44,255 nucleotides of DNA from Bacteroidaceae bacterium (GTDB lineage Bacteria; Bacteroidota; Bacteroidia; Bacteroidales; Bacteroidaceae), in NCBI GenBank assembly GCA_017631315.1, contig JAGBTN010000006.1, positions 1 through 44,255 of the forward strand, given 5' to 3'. This document shows positions 25,462 to 34,900 of the stretch, in pieces (position 1 is the stretch's first letter; every line of letters begins with the position of its first letter). A program made the translations under genes and the position numbers. The notes under the pieces are model-generated. The model was given only the letters and a program-made list of their open reading frames with translations, did no database searches and was not told the DNA's origin.

Positions 25462-26763
25462 TCAGAATTGGGCTTTCCAGGTTGAGCTTATGACCCATCT
25501 GTTTGCCAGGAAATGGGTGTTGAAGGTGTGGAGGTAGTCGATGTTGAAGCCTACGGTCTGGTTGTGGCTTTGCAGCATGTCGATGACGATGCCGGTTCCG
25601 CCTACGGGTCTTAGTTGTGGTTTGATGTGGAGGAGTGGTTCGCCTACTTGTCGGTTTTCGCTGACGCGGTGGAAGGTGACGCCTTCGTTGTAGCGTACTC
25701 CCCATAGTGTCCGTATGCCGACGTGTATGTCTTTCATGATGGGGTATGTCCATCCGGCTGCGATGTTTCCGTGGTATAGGTGTATGTGTTCGCCCCAGGC
25801 GGTGATGGCGTATTCTGGGACTTCCAGTTTTGCCTGCGACATGGTGTAGCGTGCGATGGCCGAGAGGTAGCATTGGTCGGTGATGAACCATTCGGCTTCC
25901 ACACCGGTTGTTATGGAGGCGCTGCTTCGGATGGTGGCGCCTGTCATGTCGAATCCCTCTTCGGCTTGTGCGAAGTCTGCTGCGCTGAGGCTTCGTCCGC
26001 TTGTTTCTGTTCCGGAGATGAGGCGTATGCCGGAGGCTTCTTCCAGTCGTGGTTTCACCCATGCTTCCCAGTTCCCGTCGGCATTGAGGAAGGGGTTGAT
26101 GCCTTTTCTGCCTATGATGCGGTCGGTGAGGAAGTATGCCAGGTGTGTGCTGACGACGCCGATGCCGGCTCCCATGAAGATGTCATTCATCCAGTGGGCG
26201 TTGTGTCCGATGCGGAGCATTTGTGTTCCTGTGGCTGCAGCGTAGCCTCCTACGGTTATCCAGGGGCTGATGTGGCCGTATTCGCGGCTGAGAATGGTGG
26301 CGCCCATGTATGCGAGCGAGGCGTGCATGGAGGGGAAACTGTTGTTGTTCGAGCCGTCGGGCCGCTCGGCGTTTACGCTCCATTTCAGTGTTTGCGTGAG
26401 TCCGATGGTCAGACCTGTTGCCATCGCATTGGCAACCAGCATGCGTTGTGTGGTGCTTCGCGACTTGACGCCGAAGGCTTTCATGGCCCATGTTGCCGCC
26501 AATGGCGAGAGGGCGAGCCCGTAGTCCTCCCAGCGATGGTTGTTCTCGCGGTAGGGGGCGGGCATTCTGTTGAAGTTGCGGTGGGTGAAGGTCTGTATGA
26601 TGCCTCGTATGGGCATGAAGATGCCGTCGCGGCTGAAGCGCATCTCGTTGCGCACGAGGCTGTCTTCCACAACGAGTTGCTGCAGCAGAAGGGCCAGCGA
26701 GTCCTGGCATCTGCCTGCAGAGGCAAAGCCTGTCAGCAACAGGGCGAGAAGGAGTCTTTTCAT
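25462..26763 (-). CDS. PAP2 phosphatase with barrel-like C-terminal domain
   Basis: This 433-residue protein has a signal peptide (about residues 1-19). The PAP2 catalytic set is complete: K127-x6-R134-P135, P144-S-M-H147 and R184-x5-H190-x3-D194. Such enzymes remove phosphate from lipid substrates such as undecaprenyl diphosphate, phosphatidylglycerophosphate or lipid A. Residues 235-433 are not part of PAP2 domains. They are rich in alternating strands (AEWFITDQCYLSAIARYTMS, IHLYHGNIAAGWTYP, VGIRTLWGVRYNEG) and end in WVISSTWKAQF with a terminal Phe, which suggests an outer-membrane beta-barrel. It follows prs, with palindrome array B in the gap of 123 bases. Whether the enzyme works at the outer membrane is inference. 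Confidence 0.85.
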   Translation of the reverse strand: MKRLLLALLLTGFASAGRCQDSLALLLQQLVVEDSLVRNEMRFSRDGIFMPIRGIIQTFTHRNFNRMPAPYRENNHRWEDYGLALSPLAATWAMKAFGVKSRSTTQRMLVANAMATGLTIGLTQTLKWSVNAERPDGSNNNSFPSMHASLAYMGATILSREYGHISPWITVGGYAAATGTQMLRIGHNAHWMNDIFMGAGIGVVSTHLAYFLTDRIIGRKGINPFLNADGNWEAWVKPRLEEASGIRLISGTETSGRSLSAADFAQAEEGFDMTGATIRSSASITTGVEAEWFITDQCYLSAIARYTMSQAKLEVPEYAITAWGEHIHLYHGNIAAGWTYPIMKDIHVGIRTLWGVRYNEGVTFHRVSENRQVGEPLLHIKPQLRPVGGTGIVIDMLQSHNQTVGFNIDYLHTFNTHFLANRWVISSTWKAQF

Positions 26764-26785
26764 AGGCTATGGCATGTAATGAAAG

Positions 26786-26865
26786 AATGGTTAACCTTTC
26801 TGCCCGAATAGGTTAACCATTCCTGTCTGAAAGGTTAACCATTATTGTCTGAAAGGTTAACCATT
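26786..26865. repeat. 22-bp-phased palindrome array B
   Basis: Four copies of the perfect palindrome GGTTAACC have centres at 26792.5, 26814.5, 26836.5 and 26858.5, exactly 22 bp apart. Each sits in a 14-base block of the form AAAGGTTAACCATT, separated by 8-base linkers (CTGCCCGA, CCTGTCTG, ATTGTCTG). It fills the gap between the 3' end of prs and the 5' end of the PAP2 gene. Confidence 0.9.
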
Positions 26866-26886
26866 ATTTTTGGCATGAAAAGGGGC

Positions 26887-27825
26887 TTAGCAGAGATACT
26901 GGTCGGAGATGCTCTCGTTGCACTCTACACACTGGATGGTTTGTGCCAGAAGCGAAGCGATAGACAACTGCTTCACCTTGCTGCATCCGCCGGAGTAGGG
27001 GATGCTGTCCGTGAAGACCATCTCCTCGATGGCAGAGGCTTCTACGCGCTCATTGGCAGGACCGCTCATGATGCCGTGGCTGGCAATGGCACGAACGCTG
27101 CGGGCACCGTTCGCCTTCATCAGGTCGGCAGCCTTCGTAATGGTGCCTGCGGTGTCCACCATGTCGTCGATGAGAATGACATCGGCATCGGCAACATCGC
27201 CAATGATGTCCATCGTAGCCACCTCGTTGGCCTTCTTTCTCGTCTTGTTGCAAAGCACAAGCGGACAGTTCAGGTATTTGCTGTAGGTGCTGGCACGCTT
27301 GGAACCGCCCACGTCGGGAGTGGCAATCACCAGGTTCTTCAGGTTGAGGCTCTGGATGTAGGGCAGCAGAACGCTCGAAGCATACAGATGGTCTACGGGC
27401 ACATTGAAGAAGCCCTGCTCCTGGTCGGCATGGAGATCCATCGTAATGAGGCGTGTGATGCCGGCCACGCTGAGCATGTCGGCCACCAACTTTGCAGCAA
27501 TGCTGACACGGGGCTTGCTCTTTCTGTCCTGACGAGCCCAGCCGAAGTAGGGAACAACGGCATTGATGGTGCGTGCCGAAGCGCGCTTGGCAGCATCAAT
27601 CATCAAGAGCAACTCCATCAGATTGTCAGCACTGGGGAATGTGCTCTGCACCAGAAATACATCCACACCGCGAATGGATTCCTCAAAACAAACCTCAAAC
27701 TCACCGTCGCTGAACTGGGTGATAGAAAGGTTGCCCAGTTCGCAGCCCAGATTTTGGCAGATCTTCTCTGCCAGATAACGTGACTTGGTTCCGGAAAATA
27801 CCTTAAATGTCTTCTTTTCTTCCAT
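26887..27825 (-). CDS. prs: Ribose-phosphate pyrophosphokinase
   Basis: This 312-residue cytoplasmic enzyme makes PRPP from ribose 5-phosphate and ATP for nucleotide, histidine and tryptophan synthesis. Motifs: KVFSGTKSRYLAEKI near the start, FSDGEFEV, NAVVPYFGWARQDRK (ATP loop), the metal-binding TMDLHADQEQGFF, and the PRPP-binding loop VILIDDMVDTAGT. Its length and end-to-end similarity are normal for class I enzymes. It lies 44 bases downstream of the ThiE/TenI-like gene and upstream of array B and PAP2. The ATG at 27825 is the natural start because MEEKKTFKVFSG fits family N-termini. Confidence 0.97.
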   Translation of the reverse strand: MEEKKTFKVFSGTKSRYLAEKICQNLGCELGNLSITQFSDGEFEVCFEESIRGVDVFLVQSTFPSADNLMELLLMIDAAKRASARTINAVVPYFGWARQDRKSKPRVSIAAKLVADMLSVAGITRLITMDLHADQEQGFFNVPVDHLYASSVLLPYIQSLNLKNLVIATPDVGGSKRASTYSKYLNCPLVLCNKTRKKANEVATMDIIGDVADADVILIDDMVDTAGTITKAADLMKANGARSVRAIASHGIMSGPANERVEASAIEEMVFTDSIPYSGGCSKVKQLSIASLLAQTIQCVECNESISDQYLC

Positions 27826-27869
27826 GGTTTATGTCTTATTATATCTGATTGTATCAAATGATTTCCGAA

Positions 27870-28481
27870 TTAGGCAGAAGCCGCCTTGCGCAGCCTGCGG
27901 AAGTGAGCAATAAGATCCTTGTAGTCTTGTTGCGAGTGGACATCGAAGTGATTCCACAAGTCACCCCTGATGGCCACACCGCCGAACCCATATTCGCGCA
28001 CTTGCTCAATGTTCTCAAGCGACACACCACCCTCGGCCACCACATGGCGGTCTATGATGCCTTGCCGTGCAGCAGCCAACAGTTCGTCGGAGGTAAAAGA
28101 GGCTTTGTTCTCACTTTCCGAGATGCTGTCGAAGATGTTGCGAAGCAAAATGTACTCGCATTGCGATTTATGCTCCCTAAGGCTCTGCAAGTCATAACAA
28201 GTGCGAGTGATAGGCCCCTTGTACGAAGCCGGAGCCTGCGGATGGCGCTTGCTGAGATGAATGCCCATCAAATCAAACTCATCACGTAGATAAAAATGGT
28301 CGTGAACAACAATCCTGCTGCGGTACTGCTCTGGCATAAGGCTCAACAATCGCTCGCAATAGACAGGTTCAGAATCAGGCTTTCGCAAATGGAGAATATC
28401 CAATCCTTCCTCGAAGAGCGTAGTCAAAATCTTATCCTCTTCGACGAAAAACTCCGGACAAGTAAGCAGAATAAGTTTCAT
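27870..28481 (-). CDS. ThiE/TenI-like TIM-barrel protein
   Basis: This 203-residue protein has the fold of thiamine phosphate synthase and TenI. Visible elements are LDILHLRKPD near residues 27-36, VVHDHFYLRDEFDLMGIHLS near 57-76, and GGVSLENIEQVREYGFGGVAIRG near 164-186. Compared with active ThiE, the Asn-Asp-Arg that follows the substrate strand is replaced by His-Asp-His, and the STH motif becomes TCYD. It may therefore be a TenI-like aminase-type or uncharacterised homologue rather than a true ThiE. I chose the ATG at 28481, because the -7 promoter box at 28511-28518 excludes the longer frame. It is the first gene of the run that includes prs. Confidence 0.75.
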   Translation of the reverse strand: MKLILLTCPEFFVEEDKILTTLFEEGLDILHLRKPDSEPVYCERLLSLMPEQYRSRIVVHDHFYLRDEFDLMGIHLSKRHPQAPASYKGPITRTCYDLQSLREHKSQCEYILLRNIFDSISESENKASFTSDELLAAARQGIIDRHVVAEGGVSLENIEQVREYGFGGVAIRGDLWNHFDVHSQQDYKDLIAHFRRLRKAASA

Positions 28482-28510
28482 CCTGAATCTCGGTGTGATT
28501 TTTCTGACTG

Positions 28511-28518
28511 CAAAGGTA
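28511..28518 (-). promoter_or_regulatory. -7 box for the ThiE-like/prs run
   Basis: TACCTTTG on the minus strand lies 29 bases before the ATG at 28481. No good -33 TTTG is present at the usual distance, so the promoter may be weaker or activator-dependent. Confidence 0.55.
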
Positions 28519-28558
28519 TGAAAAAGAAATAAGAAAGAAGAATTTATCATTAAGAAAT

Positions 28559-28589
28559 TTTGCCGTTACCATGCTAATTCCTATCTTTG
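28559..28589 (+). promoter_or_regulatory. Promoter of the GH43 gene
   Basis: TTTG at 28559-28562 and TATCTTTG at 28582-28589 are 19 bases apart, a near-consensus Bacteroidetes promoter. It is 35 bases before the ATG at 28625 and is divergent from the promoter of the ThiE-like gene. Confidence 0.75.
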
Positions 28590-28624
28590 CATGCAAAAGA
28601 ATACAATTAGACATATAATAAGGT

Positions 28625-31600
28625 ATGAAGAAAAGAAATCTATTGGCAGCCGCAATACTCTTTGCCTTTGCCGTATTCCAGGGTAACGCACAGAAAAAGT
28701 ACTCCAACCCCGTCTATGGCTCCGACTTCCCGGACCCAACCGTACAACGAGCACCAGACGGCACATTCTACGCCTATGCCACCGGATGTAAGGGTAAGAG
28801 AAGTACAGACCTCATCAGCTGGTCGAACGTAAGCAACGTAATCAGTCGCCCCACATGGAACGACAGCACCCATGCCGACGGCACCAAAGACTACTACAGC
28901 CTCTGGGCAGCCGACGTCAACTACATCGACGGCAAATATGTCTGCTACTACGCTTCCGCACTCTGGGGCAACGGATCACGTACCGGTATCGGTGTGGCAG
29001 TAGGCGATACACCATCAAAGTTTACCGATAAAGGCAAACTCTTCCGCAGTACAGAAATAGGCGTCAAGAACAGTATCGACGCATGTTACGTCGAAGAATT
29101 CGACAAGAAGTACATCATATGGGGTAGCTTCAACGACATCTGCATAGCAGAGCTAACCGATGACGCCCTTGCCATCAAGAACTTTACACCACTCAACAAC
29201 CCACAAAGCAACGGCTCATGGACACGACACAAAGGCGTAACCAAACTCGCAGGTGGAGCCTTCGAAGGAGCAATGATATACAAGCGTGGCAAATACTACT
29301 ACCTCTTTTGCAGTGTAGGTTCATGCTGCGAAGGCGAAAACAGTACATATCGCACCGTCGTAGGTCGTGCAGAAAAGCTCACAGGACCTTATAAAAATAA
29401 ACAAGGCGGCTTAATGACAAGCGACCAGTACACAACTATCATTAAAGGAAACGATCGTTGGAAGGGTCCTGGCCACAACAGCGAAATCATTGTCGATGAT
29501 GAAGGACAGACATGGTTCCTTTATCATAGTTATGATATGAATAATGGTTGTAATGGTCGTCTCATGCTTCTCGACAAAATCACTTGGGACAAGAACGGCT
29601 GGCCCGTTGTCAATGATGGATGTCCCAGCAGTGGCGAGATGGATGGCCCCATTTTCTATTCTGGAAACGGAGCTAATGTTACTTATAAAGCTTACAATAC
29701 TGACTTAAGCAAGAGCCAATGGAAAGGTTGGGATGTGGTTGCCAGTGAAGGAAGTGATGTGGTGAGTGGTAAGGGAACTGCCTTCATGCCATTTGGCCGC
29801 GTTACGAACGAGGGTGCAACATTCGATATTTCCCAGACTGTCAGCAATCGTATTTCAGATGGTTTGTACGAGATGAAACTGAATGGTTTCGATACTGGTC
29901 ACAGTGTGGAATATTATATTGGCAAGGTGGCTACTCCTGTTCTTTGTCCTGCTGACAATGGTTCTACGGCTCCGACAAGCGATGCTTTAGTTTCTAACAA
30001 TTTCCTCAATGGCAGACTTGGCCAAAGTGTTTATGGTCTTGTGGTGGGTGGCAAGTTGACTTTCGGCATGCGCACTAAGCAGCCTCTTACGACTATTGAT
30101 GGGAAGCCGGAACGTTTCTGTGTGGGTAACATTAATCTTATTTATCGAGACAAGTTGGCGACTGCTGACTCTACGGCTTTGGCTTCTGTGTTGAACAGTT
30201 ATTATGCAATGGTTGAGGACTATGCTAATAGTGGAAAGCCATATTATAAGGGCTACAATGCTACTGTTGCTTCTTATAAGGAGATTGCTGAAGGGACGGA
30301 TGATGCTTTGACACGTTATCAGGAACTTTTGAAGATTCACCGTACTACAGACAGCATACAGACGAGCATCGATGGCTATGCCGAACTGCTTGCCGAGGTA
30401 CAGGTATTGCAGGATAAGGTTGTGGCTGCTGAGGCTGGTGGCTTTGTTACCGAGGAGGCTAAGGATGCTTTGCAGGAGGGTCTGCAAACTTTGGATGAGT
30501 GCGATTGTAAGGACAAAGACTTGCCTGCGCTCATACAGCGTTTGAAGGATGCCGGCCACAACATGATGTATTCTTATCAGACTGGTGATGGCACGAAGGA
30601 TAATCCGTATGTTATTCTTCGCCCCGAGCAGCTTGACCACATGCATGATGTTCTTGTTCAGGACCAGATGGTGTATTTCGTGCTTGGTGCGGATGTGGAC
30701 ATGAAGGGTTTCGACTGGAAGCAGCTCAACAGTTCGGAGAACAGTTATCGTTATCGCATCAATTTCGATGGTCAGGGCCATATTATTCGTAACCTTACGC
30801 CTAATGGCTCTAAGAACTATCCCAGTTTCTTTGGTACATTGTGCGGCGAGATTCGCAACACGGGTTTTGTTGATGCTAAGGTTGATGGTACTGCTTCTGG
30901 TGCTGCTATCATAGGCGGTACTCTCGGACACAGCACTTATAAGGATGCCGACGAGAATTTGCTTCCTGTTATTGTGGAGAGCTGTTATGTGACGGGTTCT
31001 GTTACGAGTAAGGGATATGTTGGTGCTATTGGTGGCACTTTGGGCAATTCGCCTGTGATTATCCGCAACTGCTACAGTGCTGCTGTCATTACGGGCAATG
31101 GTTCGTCTGCCAACTATTCCGGTGGTCTTGTGGGTCGAGTTCGTACAGAACTTACTATTGAGAATTGCTATGCTGCTGCTGCTGTTTCGTCTCCCGTTGC
31201 CGGTGGTATTGTTGCCGGTGGCCAAAACAGCACCACTCCGGCTGCTACATATAATAACGTGATTGCTTGGAATCCGAGTGTGGACGGTGCTACGGCACAT
31301 CCTTTCGGCACGACTACTGCTCTTGACATCTTGGGCGAAACTTATACCTATGCTGGAATGACGGTGAACGGGGAGTCTGTGCAGGGTGGTCTGACCCACC
31401 GAGAACTGCAGACGGTTGCAGGCGCCTGGGGCAGCCCCTGGTACAAGGATCCTTCTGCCGGCAATGGCTATCCTATTCTGGAATGGCAGTTCAAGCGTGG
31501 CGACTATCTTGAGTTGTGTGGCTTCGAGTTTGATAACAACCAGACGGGCATTGAGTCGGTTGTGACGTCAAAGCAGAATGCGCAGAACGATGTGTATGAC

Positions 31601-31681
31601 CTCAGCGGCAGAAAGGTAGCAGGCGGCAAGTTGTCGGGTGGCATTTACATCATCAATGGCAAGAAGAAAGTCGTCCGTTAA
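28625..31681 (+). CDS. Secreted GH43-family glycoside hydrolase with T9SS tail
   Basis: This 1018-residue protein has a signal peptide (about residues 1-23). Residues 25-340 form a five-bladed GH43 propeller with the expected triad: catalytic base Asp37 in SDFPDP, Asp152 in NSIDA, and general acid Glu214 in AFEGAMIY. This family removes arabinose or xylose, and the start matches arabinanase or beta-xylosidase relatives. Residues 345-480 look like a beta-sandwich carbohydrate-binding region, then a helical linker. GLUG-like repeats (IIGGTLG, AIGGTLGNSPVIIRNCYSA, SGGLVGRV) follow at about 745-900, and the T9SS tail (VYDLSGRKVAGGKLSGGIYI then INGKKKVVR) ends the protein. The product should act at the cell surface on plant or host glycans. 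It stands alone without SusC/SusD genes. Confidence 0.88.
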   Translation: MKKRNLLAAAILFAFAVFQGNAQKKYSNPVYGSDFPDPTVQRAPDGTFYAYATGCKGKRSTDLISWSNVSNVISRPTWNDSTHADGTKDYYSLWAADVNYIDGKYVCYYASALWGNGSRTGIGVAVGDTPSKFTDKGKLFRSTEIGVKNSIDACYVEEFDKKYIIWGSFNDICIAELTDDALAIKNFTPLNNPQSNGSWTRHKGVTKLAGGAFEGAMIYKRGKYYYLFCSVGSCCEGENSTYRTVVGRAEKLTGPYKNKQGGLMTSDQYTTIIKGNDRWKGPGHNSEIIVDDEGQTWFLYHSYDMNNGCNGRLMLLDKITWDKNGWPVVNDGCPSSGEMDGPIFYSGNGANVTYKAYNTDLSKSQWKGWDVVASEGSDVVSGKGTAFMPFGRVTNEGATFDISQTVSNRISDGLYEMKLNGFDTGHSVEYYIGKVATPVLCPADNGSTAPTSDALVSNNFLNGRLGQSVYGLVVGGKLTFGMRTKQPLTTIDGKPERFCVGNINLIYRDKLATADSTALASVLNSYYAMVEDYANSGKPYYKGYNATVASYKEIAEGTDDALTRYQELLKIHRTTDSIQTSIDGYAELLAEVQVLQDKVVAAEAGGFVTEEAKDALQEGLQTLDECDCKDKDLPALIQRLKDAGHNMMYSYQTGDGTKDNPYVILRPEQLDHMHDVLVQDQMVYFVLGADVDMKGFDWKQLNSSENSYRYRINFDGQGHIIRNLTPNGSKNYPSFFGTLCGEIRNTGFVDAKVDGTASGAAIIGGTLGHSTYKDADENLLPVIVESCYVTGSVTSKGYVGAIGGTLGNSPVIIRNCYSAAVITGNGSSANYSGGLVGRVRTELTIENCYAAAAVSSPVAGGIVAGGQNSTTPAATYNNVIAWNPSVDGATAHPFGTTTALDILGETYTYAGMTVNGESVQGGLTHRELQTVAGAWGSPWYKDPSAGNGYPILEWQFKRGDYLELCGFEFDNNQTGIESVVTSKQNAQNDVYDLSGRKVAGGKLSGGIYIINGKKKVVR

Positions 31682-31812
31682 GAACCCTTTCCGCTGAATC
31701 CTAACAGACAGAGGCTGGCTCGGTCGCAACATTTTGGTAAAAAGAGAAAGCCTTGATATGCAATCTGTTAAGGGTGAAAAATAAAAACCCTGTGCCTAAT
31801 TGGAAAACATAA

Positions 31813-31878
31813 CACGTTAAGTTGACCAATTAGGCACGTTAAGTTGCCCCGAAAGGTTAACCTATTTTGCCAATTAGG
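31813..31878. repeat. Degenerate 22-bp array C
   Basis: Three 22-base units start at 31813, 31835 and 31857. The first two share CACGTTAAGTTG, and units 1 and 3 share CCAATTAGG. TTAA centres lie at 31818.5 and 31840.5 (22 bp apart), but the perfect GGTTAACC at 31855-31862 is 18 bp further. It is placed between the GH43 and GH38 genes and looks like a decayed or rearranged member of the family. Confidence 0.55.
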
Positions 31879-31925
31879 CAGTAGATGTTTTCGGGCATGA
31901 TATTAGGCATGAAAAATTGTAAGGA

Positions 31926-34900
31926 ATGTATAGTATGAATATCCGCAGTATTACGATAGCAATGGTGCTTGGCTTCACTACTCTCTGCCAGGCACAGGAC
32001 GAGAAGACGTTCTTCCTCATCTCCAACACCCACCTCGACACGCAGTGGAACTGGGATGTGAAGACCACCATCACGCAGTACGTCAAAAATACTCTGGTGG
32101 ACAATATGGCCCTCATGGACAAGTATCCCGACTTCCATCTCAACTACGAAGGTGCCATCAAGTATATGTGGATGAAGGAATACTACCCGACACAGTTCGA
32201 GCAGATGAAGCAATACATTCAGAGGGGACAATGGCATGTCAGCGGCATGTCCGTCGATGCCAACGACGTAATGATGTCCTCTGCCGAAAGTATTCTCCAT
32301 AGTATGCTCTACGCCAACCGCTTCTATCAGAAAGAATTTGGCGTGCGTGGCGGCCGTGACGTAATGCTGCCCGACTGCTTCGGCTTCTCCTATGCCCTGC
32401 CATCGCTCATGCGCCATGCCGGACAAAAAGGCTTCCATACAGCCAAACTCGCCTGGGGCTCAGCCGCCTACGACAAGCTTCCCAACTTCGGAGTATGGCA
32501 GGGAGTGGACGGCAGCAAGGTCTATGCCCTCTACAAACCGGGAGCATACGACGCTCACGAAGAATTCAACAAAGACCTTACGAACGATGCAGACATCCAG
32601 AACAAGATAAAAGCCAACATCTCCGAAAGCGGCCTGCCCATCGCCGTAAGGTACGTAGGACCACGAAGCGACAGAGGAGGAGCCCTTCAGGACAACGCCG
32701 GAAAGGAAGGCGAGAACACCCCCTATTGGCTCAACTACAATGCACAAAAGCAGGATGGTGCCGTCAAGGTGCGTCTCACTACACCCGACGACTTCTTCCA
32801 ATACATGGAAGACCACGACAAAGGACAGTACAAAGTCTGGAACACCGAGTTGCCCATGAAGGTACACGGCGTAGGTTCATACACAAGTTGGGGCGCCTTG
32901 AAACTCTGGAACCGCAAGAACGAATTGCTGGCCGATGCAGCCGAAAAAGCATCCTCCCTTGCCTATTGGCTTGGCCTGCGCAACTATCCCTCCGAACAAC
33001 TGCGCGATGCGTGGGTCCGTATGCTCTGGCAACAACACCACGACGGCTTGCCCGGCACAAGCATCCTGCCGGCTAACGACTACTCCTACAACGAGTCATA
33101 CATCGCCAACCGCGCCTTCGCCCAAGAACTCTCCACAAGCGTCGGAGCAACAGCCCAGGAGATGGACACCCAAACCGAAGGCACCCCCATCGTCGTTTAC
33201 AACCCTCTTTCACACGAACGCACAGACATCGTAGAAGGTTCGCTCTACACCGGACGTTTCCAATCCACAGTCCGTGTGCTCGACCCCGATGGCAACGAAG
33301 TCCTCTCGCAAGTCACCGGTTACGATTTCCCCACACGCCGTCTGCACTTCATCTTCGCCGCAACAGTCCCCTCGCTTGGCTATGCCGTCTACGAAGCCAG
33401 GGTAGGCGAGAAGTCCAGCCTTGCATCCGATCTCACATACACAGAGACGGGCAACAACAGAAGGCTCTCCAACGGCCGATATCGTGTTACAGTAAATGCT
33501 AATGGCGACATCTCTAATCTCTACGACGAGAAGAATTTCCGTACTTTCATCAATTCGGCAGTCCGCCAGCAACTCATCTACGACCACGAAGACACATGGC
33601 CCGCTTGGGAAATAAGTTATACAGATGTGTGTCGAACCCCGTCGTCGTATGTTTCCAAGGCAGTGGAGATGGAGCTTGTGGAAGATGGTCCTCTGCGAAA
33701 ATCCTTGCGCATCAAGCGTCAGCAGGAAGGCTCCACGTTCGTGCAATACGTTCGTATGAATGCTTTGAACGACCGCGTGGAGTGTGTAAACGAGGTAGAT
33801 TGGCAGACACACGAACGTATGCTCAAGGTTAATTTCCCTTTTGCATTCAGCAACGCAAACAACACTTACGACATTTCTCTTGGCACTATTCAGCGCGGAA
33901 TCCGTAGCAGCGACGAGTATGAGGTGTGCGGCCACCAGTGGGCCGACCATAGTACGACGACCAATCGCTATGGCGTTTCTATTCTCTCCGACTGCAAGTA
34001 TGGTTGGGACAAGCCTTCTGCCACGTCGCTTCGCCTTACATTGCTCCATACTCCCTCTTGCAAAAACTACAGTCATCAGGCCAATATGGATATCGGCCCC
34101 AATCGGTTTACTTATGCTCTGCTGCCTCATGAGGGCGGTTGGAGCGAGCAAACGCAGATGCAGGCAGGGCAACTCAATCAGCCTCTTGTGGCTTTTGTGA
34201 GCGACAGGCACGCTGGAAGCCTTGGTCGCCGTGTGGCTTTTGCTTCGCTCGATACGGATAAGGTGTCCATTAAGGCAGTGAAGAAGGCGGAAGACACCGA
34301 CGAAATCATCGTCAGAGTGTATGAGTGGGCTGGTGTGGACCAGCAGGATGTGACGTTGTCATTCCCGGTTCCTGTTGTTTCTGCCCGCGAGGTTAATGGC
34401 ATTGAGGAGGCGTTGGGCGAGGCAAGACTTGTGGATGGTAAGGTTGTGTTCAACATCAATCGCTATCAGCCCAAGACGTTTGCCATTCGTTTGCAGCAGC
34501 CTGCCAATGAGGCTTCGGGCGACAAGTTGGTGGACGAGCAGTGGCAGGCTGTTCCGTTGGCTTATACGATTGACATGATGTCGCCGGACAATGCTCGCGG
34601 TAATGCGTTGTCGTCTTATACTTATGCTTATCCTGCGGAACTGATTCCCGATACGCTTATGGCCGATGGGGTAGGCTTTGTTATGGGGCCACGCCAGAAC
34701 AGTGCCAAGAATGTGCTGCGCCTTTCTCTCGAACAAACGCTTTCTTTCGACAGGAAGCCCGGTTATGATAAACTCTATTTGCTTATGGCGAGCCCGACGG
34801 CCAGCGGGGCAACGGTGACGGTGACTGCTGGCGACCAGACTGTGGAGCTTAGTGTTCCGTACTTCTCCGGTCGTATTGCCGAGCCGCCTTCGTGCACTTC

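Noticed and set aside
25780-26811. Long plus-strand open frame opposite the PAP2 gene
   Set aside because: It has no family features and its composition is that of an antisense shadow. The PAP2 motifs on the minus strand are complete.
26786-26865. CRISPR array
   Set aside because: The units are 22 bp, the constant part is a short palindrome and the variable part only 8 bases. There are no cas genes nearby.
29987-31399. Long minus-strand open frame opposite the GH43 gene
   Set aside because: It mirrors the codon bias of the GH43 gene, has no recognisable domains and no promoter or partner genes.
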